A stretch of DNA of 6,534 bases from Spartobacteria bacterium. GTDB taxonomy: Bacteria; Verrucomicrobiota; Verrucomicrobiia; Chthoniobacterales; Chthoniobacteraceae. The stretch is from NCBI GenBank assembly GCA_025350985.1, contig JANXWU010000494.1, positions 1-6,534 of the forward strand, in the 5' to 3' direction. Positions 4,048-6,534 of this stretch are shown piece after piece. Position 1 is the stretch's first letter. The number at the start of each line of letters is the position of its first letter. Both the position numbers and the translations under genes were made by a program. A model generated the notes under the pieces. It saw only the letters and a list, made by a program, of their open reading frames with translations. It was not told where the DNA came from and did no database searches.

Positions 4048-6534
4048 ATGAAAACCATCCGCCGCCTCACCTTCACCCTGACCACGGCAGCGCTTGCGCT
4101 CATCGCCCTCATCCCGCCGCGGGCGCTGGGCGGCTCGGCGTCGCCGTTCCAGAACGGCAGCTTTGAAAGTAACGGCGGCGACGGGAGCTCGTCGGCGACG
4201 GGATGGACGTTTACCGCGCCGGATGGCGGCTTGGTGGTGGGAACCGGGCTGGGAGCGTCGGACGGTTCGTTCGCGTTGGCTTTCAATAATGGCGGGCTAC
4301 CGGCCACCGGGGTGCTCTCGCAGACGTTTGCGACGGTGCCGGGGAAACTGTATCGGGTGAAGTTCGATTTTGGCGCGGTGTCCTCCGTGCCGACCACTCA
4401 ATCCTCGCAACTCCAGGTGGAGGTGCGCGATGGCGCAGCGGCGGGCACCGGGACGGAGATGATCGACGCTGGCAGCGCCACGATGGACACGGTTTCCGAC
4501 GCCTCGATCGTGAGCAACACGGACATCTTGCAGGTGAAAGATGAGACGGGATCGAACGGACAGGGCTCCGGGCCGGTGCCGAATAACGAGTTCAGCCTGG
4601 TCACTTTCACCTTCACCGCCCTCTCGGACACGAGCACCATCGTCTTTACCGACACGAGCAGCGGCAGTCCGGATAGTCAGGATGCGATGCTGGATAATGT
4701 GCGGGTGAAAGCGGTGAGTTCCGATTGGACGGAAACCGGCGATTTGAATACGGCGCGTTCCGTTCACACGGCAACGCTGCTGGCTGATGGCAGGGTGCTC
4801 GTGGCGGGAGGGGTTGGTGACACGGGCAACCTCGCCAGCGCGGAGCTTTACGATGCTGCCACCGGCAAGTGGACGGCCACTGGCGATCTCAATGCGGCGC
4901 GCAACTCTCACACGGCCACGCTGCTGGCCGATGGCAGGGTGCTCGTGGCGGGAGGATATAATGGCAATACCGGCAACCTCGCCAGCGCGGAGCTTTATAC
5001 CCCTCCCACTTCCGTCGTCGCGCCCACCGTGACCACCGGGGCCGCCAGCGCCATCACCACCACCGGCGCGACGCTCAACGGCACGGTGAACCCGAACGGA
5101 GCGAACACGCTCGCGTTTTTCACCTACTCGACCGACTCCGTGCTCTCGACTTCGAGCAATGCGGTGGTGACCACGGGGACAACCATCACCAGCGGCACGG
5201 CTGCGGTGCCGGTGTCGGCGGACATCAGCGGTCTCGCGGCGCATACGACGTATTATTTCCAACTCTCCGGCTCGAACAGCGCGGGACTGACCAGCGGCAC
5301 GACGCTCAGTTTCACCACGCTCAACACGGTGCCCGTGGCCTTGAGCGGCAGCGCCAGCGCCACCACCGGCGACGCCTCGCTGCTGACCCTACCCTTCACG
5401 ACGCCGGATGCCGATGGCGACACGGTGACGGTGACGAGCACCACCACCGACTCGCATCTGTCGGTCACCGGGACTTCCGGGAAGACCTTGAACGTGACGG
5501 CGGCGAGCAACTTCGCAGGTGTTTCGACTTTACTTTACACGGTCAGCGACGGGCAGGGCGCGAGCACGACCGGCACGATTGCGGTGACGATCACCGACAA
5601 CGACAAGCCGGTGTTCACCGGCGTCTCGGGCAATAAAACCGCGACGGCGACCGGCCCCAACGGCGCGTTGGTCAGCTACTCCGCCGCGACGGCGACCGAC
5701 AATGTGACTTCCTCACCCGCCATTGGTTACTCCAAGGCGAGCGGCTCGCTCTTCCCCATCGGCGTGACGACCGTGACGGTGACGGCGACGGATGGAGCCG
5801 GCAACGCGCAGACGGCGAGCTTTACGGTGACGGTGAACCCGCAGGAAGTCTCCCTGCCGACGGCCACCGGGCGACCGGTGGATGACGCGGGCGTGGCCGG
5901 CAGCGGCGTGCCGGCGGGCGCGGTGTGGAAACACTTCGGCATCCCCGGACTGGATGACGGCTCGGCGGCGCTCAAGGACGGCGTGCCGTTTTTCCTGGGA
6001 ACCTTCAGCGTCACCTCCGGTGGCACGCAGGCCACGCGGCAGGCGAGCACGAACTCCGGGCCGCGGCAGACAACCAGCTACACCGCCATCTTCGGCTTCG
6101 GCGGCGATCAAAAGCTCATCGCCAAGACCGGTGACCCCGCGCCGGGCATCACCAGCGGCAGCGGCTCGGCGATTTTCGCCGGATTCCGCGACCCGGTCGG
6201 CAACGGCGGCACGGCCTTCATCGCCCAGACCAAGGCCGAGCACAGCGGCCCGAACACGAACACCGACCAGGGCATTTGGAGCAACGCCTTCCCCTTCCCC
6301 GAGGACGACGGCAACCTGCACCTGCTGGCGCGCGAAGGTTTCCCCTCCCCGGCGGTGGGCGTCAATTACAAGACCTTCCTGAACCTGACGCTCAACAGCG
6401 GGCAGAACCTGTTCTGGACCTCGGTCCTCACCGGCCCGGCGACGAGGAACGTGGGCTTGTTCGGACAGTCGAGCTTGGCTGGCGGGCCGAAGCTGCTATT
6501 GCGCAAAGGCCAGACGGTCAGCGTCAGCGGCACG
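4048..6534 (+). CDS. Large secreted multidomain surface protein (jelly-roll, Kelch, FN3, cadherin-like, HYR, NxxG..AF-type), 3' end missing
   Basis: The frame is open from ATG 4048 to the window edge: 829 residues with no stop. Residues 1-29 are a signal peptide (MKTIRRLTF, hydrophobic core, ALGG). Residues 34-223 look like a DUF642 or choice-of-anchor-C jelly-roll domain: NGSFE (36-40), DGSFALAFNNGG (72-83), LSQTFATVPGKLYRV (90-104), closing with LDNVRVKAV (215-223). Residues 231-317 are two Kelch-type repeats (HTATLLADGRVLVAGG, then NLASAELY). Residues 326-424 are FN3-like (TLNGTVNPNG at 342-351, TTYYFQ at 400-405). Residues 426-517 are cadherin-like (DADGDTVTVT at 454 on, SDGQG at 500-504). 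Residues 518-598 are an HYR domain (ATDNV; FPIG at 569-572; TATDGAGN at 579-586). From about 620 a repeat region begins with LIAKTGDPAPG (690-700), GGTAF (720-724), LLAREGFPSPAVG (759-771) and LLRKGQTV (817-824), as in 'NxxGxxxxAF' choice-of-anchor proteins. The C-terminus, where a sorting signal would sit, is beyond the window. It probably binds carbohydrate or protein ligands outside the cell; no catalytic domain is visible. Confidence 0.85.
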   Translation, partial: MKTIRRLTFTLTTAALALIALIPPRALGGSASPFQNGSFESNGGDGSSSATGWTFTAPDGGLVVGTGLGASDGSFALAFNNGGLPATGVLSQTFATVPGKLYRVKFDFGAVSSVPTTQSSQLQVEVRDGAAAGTGTEMIDAGSATMDTVSDASIVSNTDILQVKDETGSNGQGSGPVPNNEFSLVTFTFTALSDTSTIVFTDTSSGSPDSQDAMLDNVRVKAVSSDWTETGDLNTARSVHTATLLADGRVLVAGGVGDTGNLASAELYDAATGKWTATGDLNAARNSHTATLLADGRVLVAGGYNGNTGNLASAELYTPPTSVVAPTVTTGAASAITTTGATLNGTVNPNGANTLAFFTYSTDSVLSTSSNAVVTTGTTITSGTAAVPVSADISGLAAHTTYYFQLSGSNSAGLTSGTTLSFTTLNTVPVALSGSASATTGDASLLTLPFTTPDADGDTVTVTSTTTDSHLSVTGTSGKTLNVTAASNFAGVSTLLYTVSDGQGASTTGTIAVTITDNDKPVFTGVSGNKTATATGPNGALVSYSAATATDNVTSSPAIGYSKASGSLFPIGVTTVTVTATDGAGNAQTASFTVTVNPQEVSLPTATGRPVDDAGVAGSGVPAGAVWKHFGIPGLDDGSAALKDGVPFFLGTFSVTSGGTQATRQASTNSGPRQTTSYTAIFGFGGDQKLIAKTGDPAPGITSGSGSAIFAGFRDPVGNGGTAFIAQTKAEHSGPNTNTDQGIWSNAFPFPEDDGNLHLLAREGFPSPAVGVNYKTFLNLTLNSGQNLFWTSVLTGPATRNVGLFGQSSLAGGPKLLLRKGQTVSVSGT
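4738..4998 (+). repeat. Tandem Kelch-encoding direct repeat, two units
   Basis: Unit 1 starts at 4738 and unit 2 at 4882, a 144-base period that becomes 147 after a one-codon difference (GVGDTGN against GYNGNTGN). Bases 4786-4811 and 4930-4955 are identical over 26 nt. So are 4825-4850 and 4972-4997. The rest differs in scattered positions, several of them changing amino acids (TARSV against AARNS). Each unit encodes one Kelch motif of 48-49 residues with R-x-x-HTATLL, DGRVLVAGG and AELY. The likeness at DNA level points to fairly recent duplication or gene conversion within the gene. Confidence 0.85.

Noticed and set aside
3855..4166. A 103-residue + strand frame overlapping the start of the large gene
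   Set aside because: It runs into the signal-peptide region of the 4048 gene in another frame. It is Arg/Pro/His-rich with no ribosome binding site or domain.
2703..4397. A long open frame on the - strand across the MFS gene end, the gap and the start of the large gene (about 564 residues)
   Set aside because: It overlaps two well-supported genes and the non-coding gap. Its composition is low-complexity and no domain is visible.
4738..4998. Minisatellite unrelated to protein coding
   Set aside because: The period is a multiple of three, the frame stays open, and the units encode clear Kelch motifs, so this is a coding repeat.
4297..5262. Open frame on the - strand inside the large secreted protein gene
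   Set aside because: It is Arg/His/Gly-rich and antisense to Kelch and FN3 coding sequence. The repeats in its translation reflect the + strand Kelch duplication.

Overview
The window is GC-rich bacterial DNA. It holds two complete genes and one partial gene, all on the + strand, plus a fragment of a fourth reading frame at the left edge. The best guess at origin is the Verrucomicrobiota or the wider PVC group. The grounds are the mosaic secreted protein (jelly-roll anchor, Kelch, FN3, cadherin-like, HYR and an 'NxxG..AF'-type repeat region), the secreted PQQ-like beta-propeller protein, the lack of Shine-Dalgarno motifs, and an intergenic palindromic repeat of a type I associate from memory with those genomes. 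This is inference; there is no marker gene.

Layout. (1) Bases 2-157 encode about 51 residues that resemble an internal part of phenylalanyl-tRNA synthetase beta chain (PheT). They stop exactly where PheT should continue, two bases before the next gene's ATG. This is either a truncated remnant or an assembly or recombination junction. (2) Bases 154-1710 encode an exported PQQ-like beta-propeller protein. (3) Bases 1711-1994 are almost filled by a nested palindromic element: outer arms of 27 nt, inner arms of 27 nt, and two small hairpins inside. One hairpin is followed by a T run and could terminate transcription. (4) Bases 1995-3662 encode a 12-helix MFS transporter of the acid/sugar:H+ symporter type. 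It has an unusual insertion of about 135 residues, rich in Ala, Lys and Glu, between TM7 and TM8. (5) Bases 3663-4047 are non-coding, with an AT-rich 24-nt palindrome and two hairpins. (6) Bases 4048-6534 and beyond encode the first 829 residues of a large secreted multidomain protein; it has no stop codon in the window.

How the parts fit. The propeller protein and the transporter could belong to one nutrient-handling locus, but they are separated by the repeat element and nothing shows that they are co-transcribed. The large protein has its own long upstream region and is probably a separate unit acting at the cell surface or outside the cell. I see no classical defence system, integrase, transposase, CRISPR array, tRNA or rRNA. 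The points most worth checking are the PheT junction, the nested palindrome, the periplasmic insertion in the transporter, and the two-blade Kelch segment.
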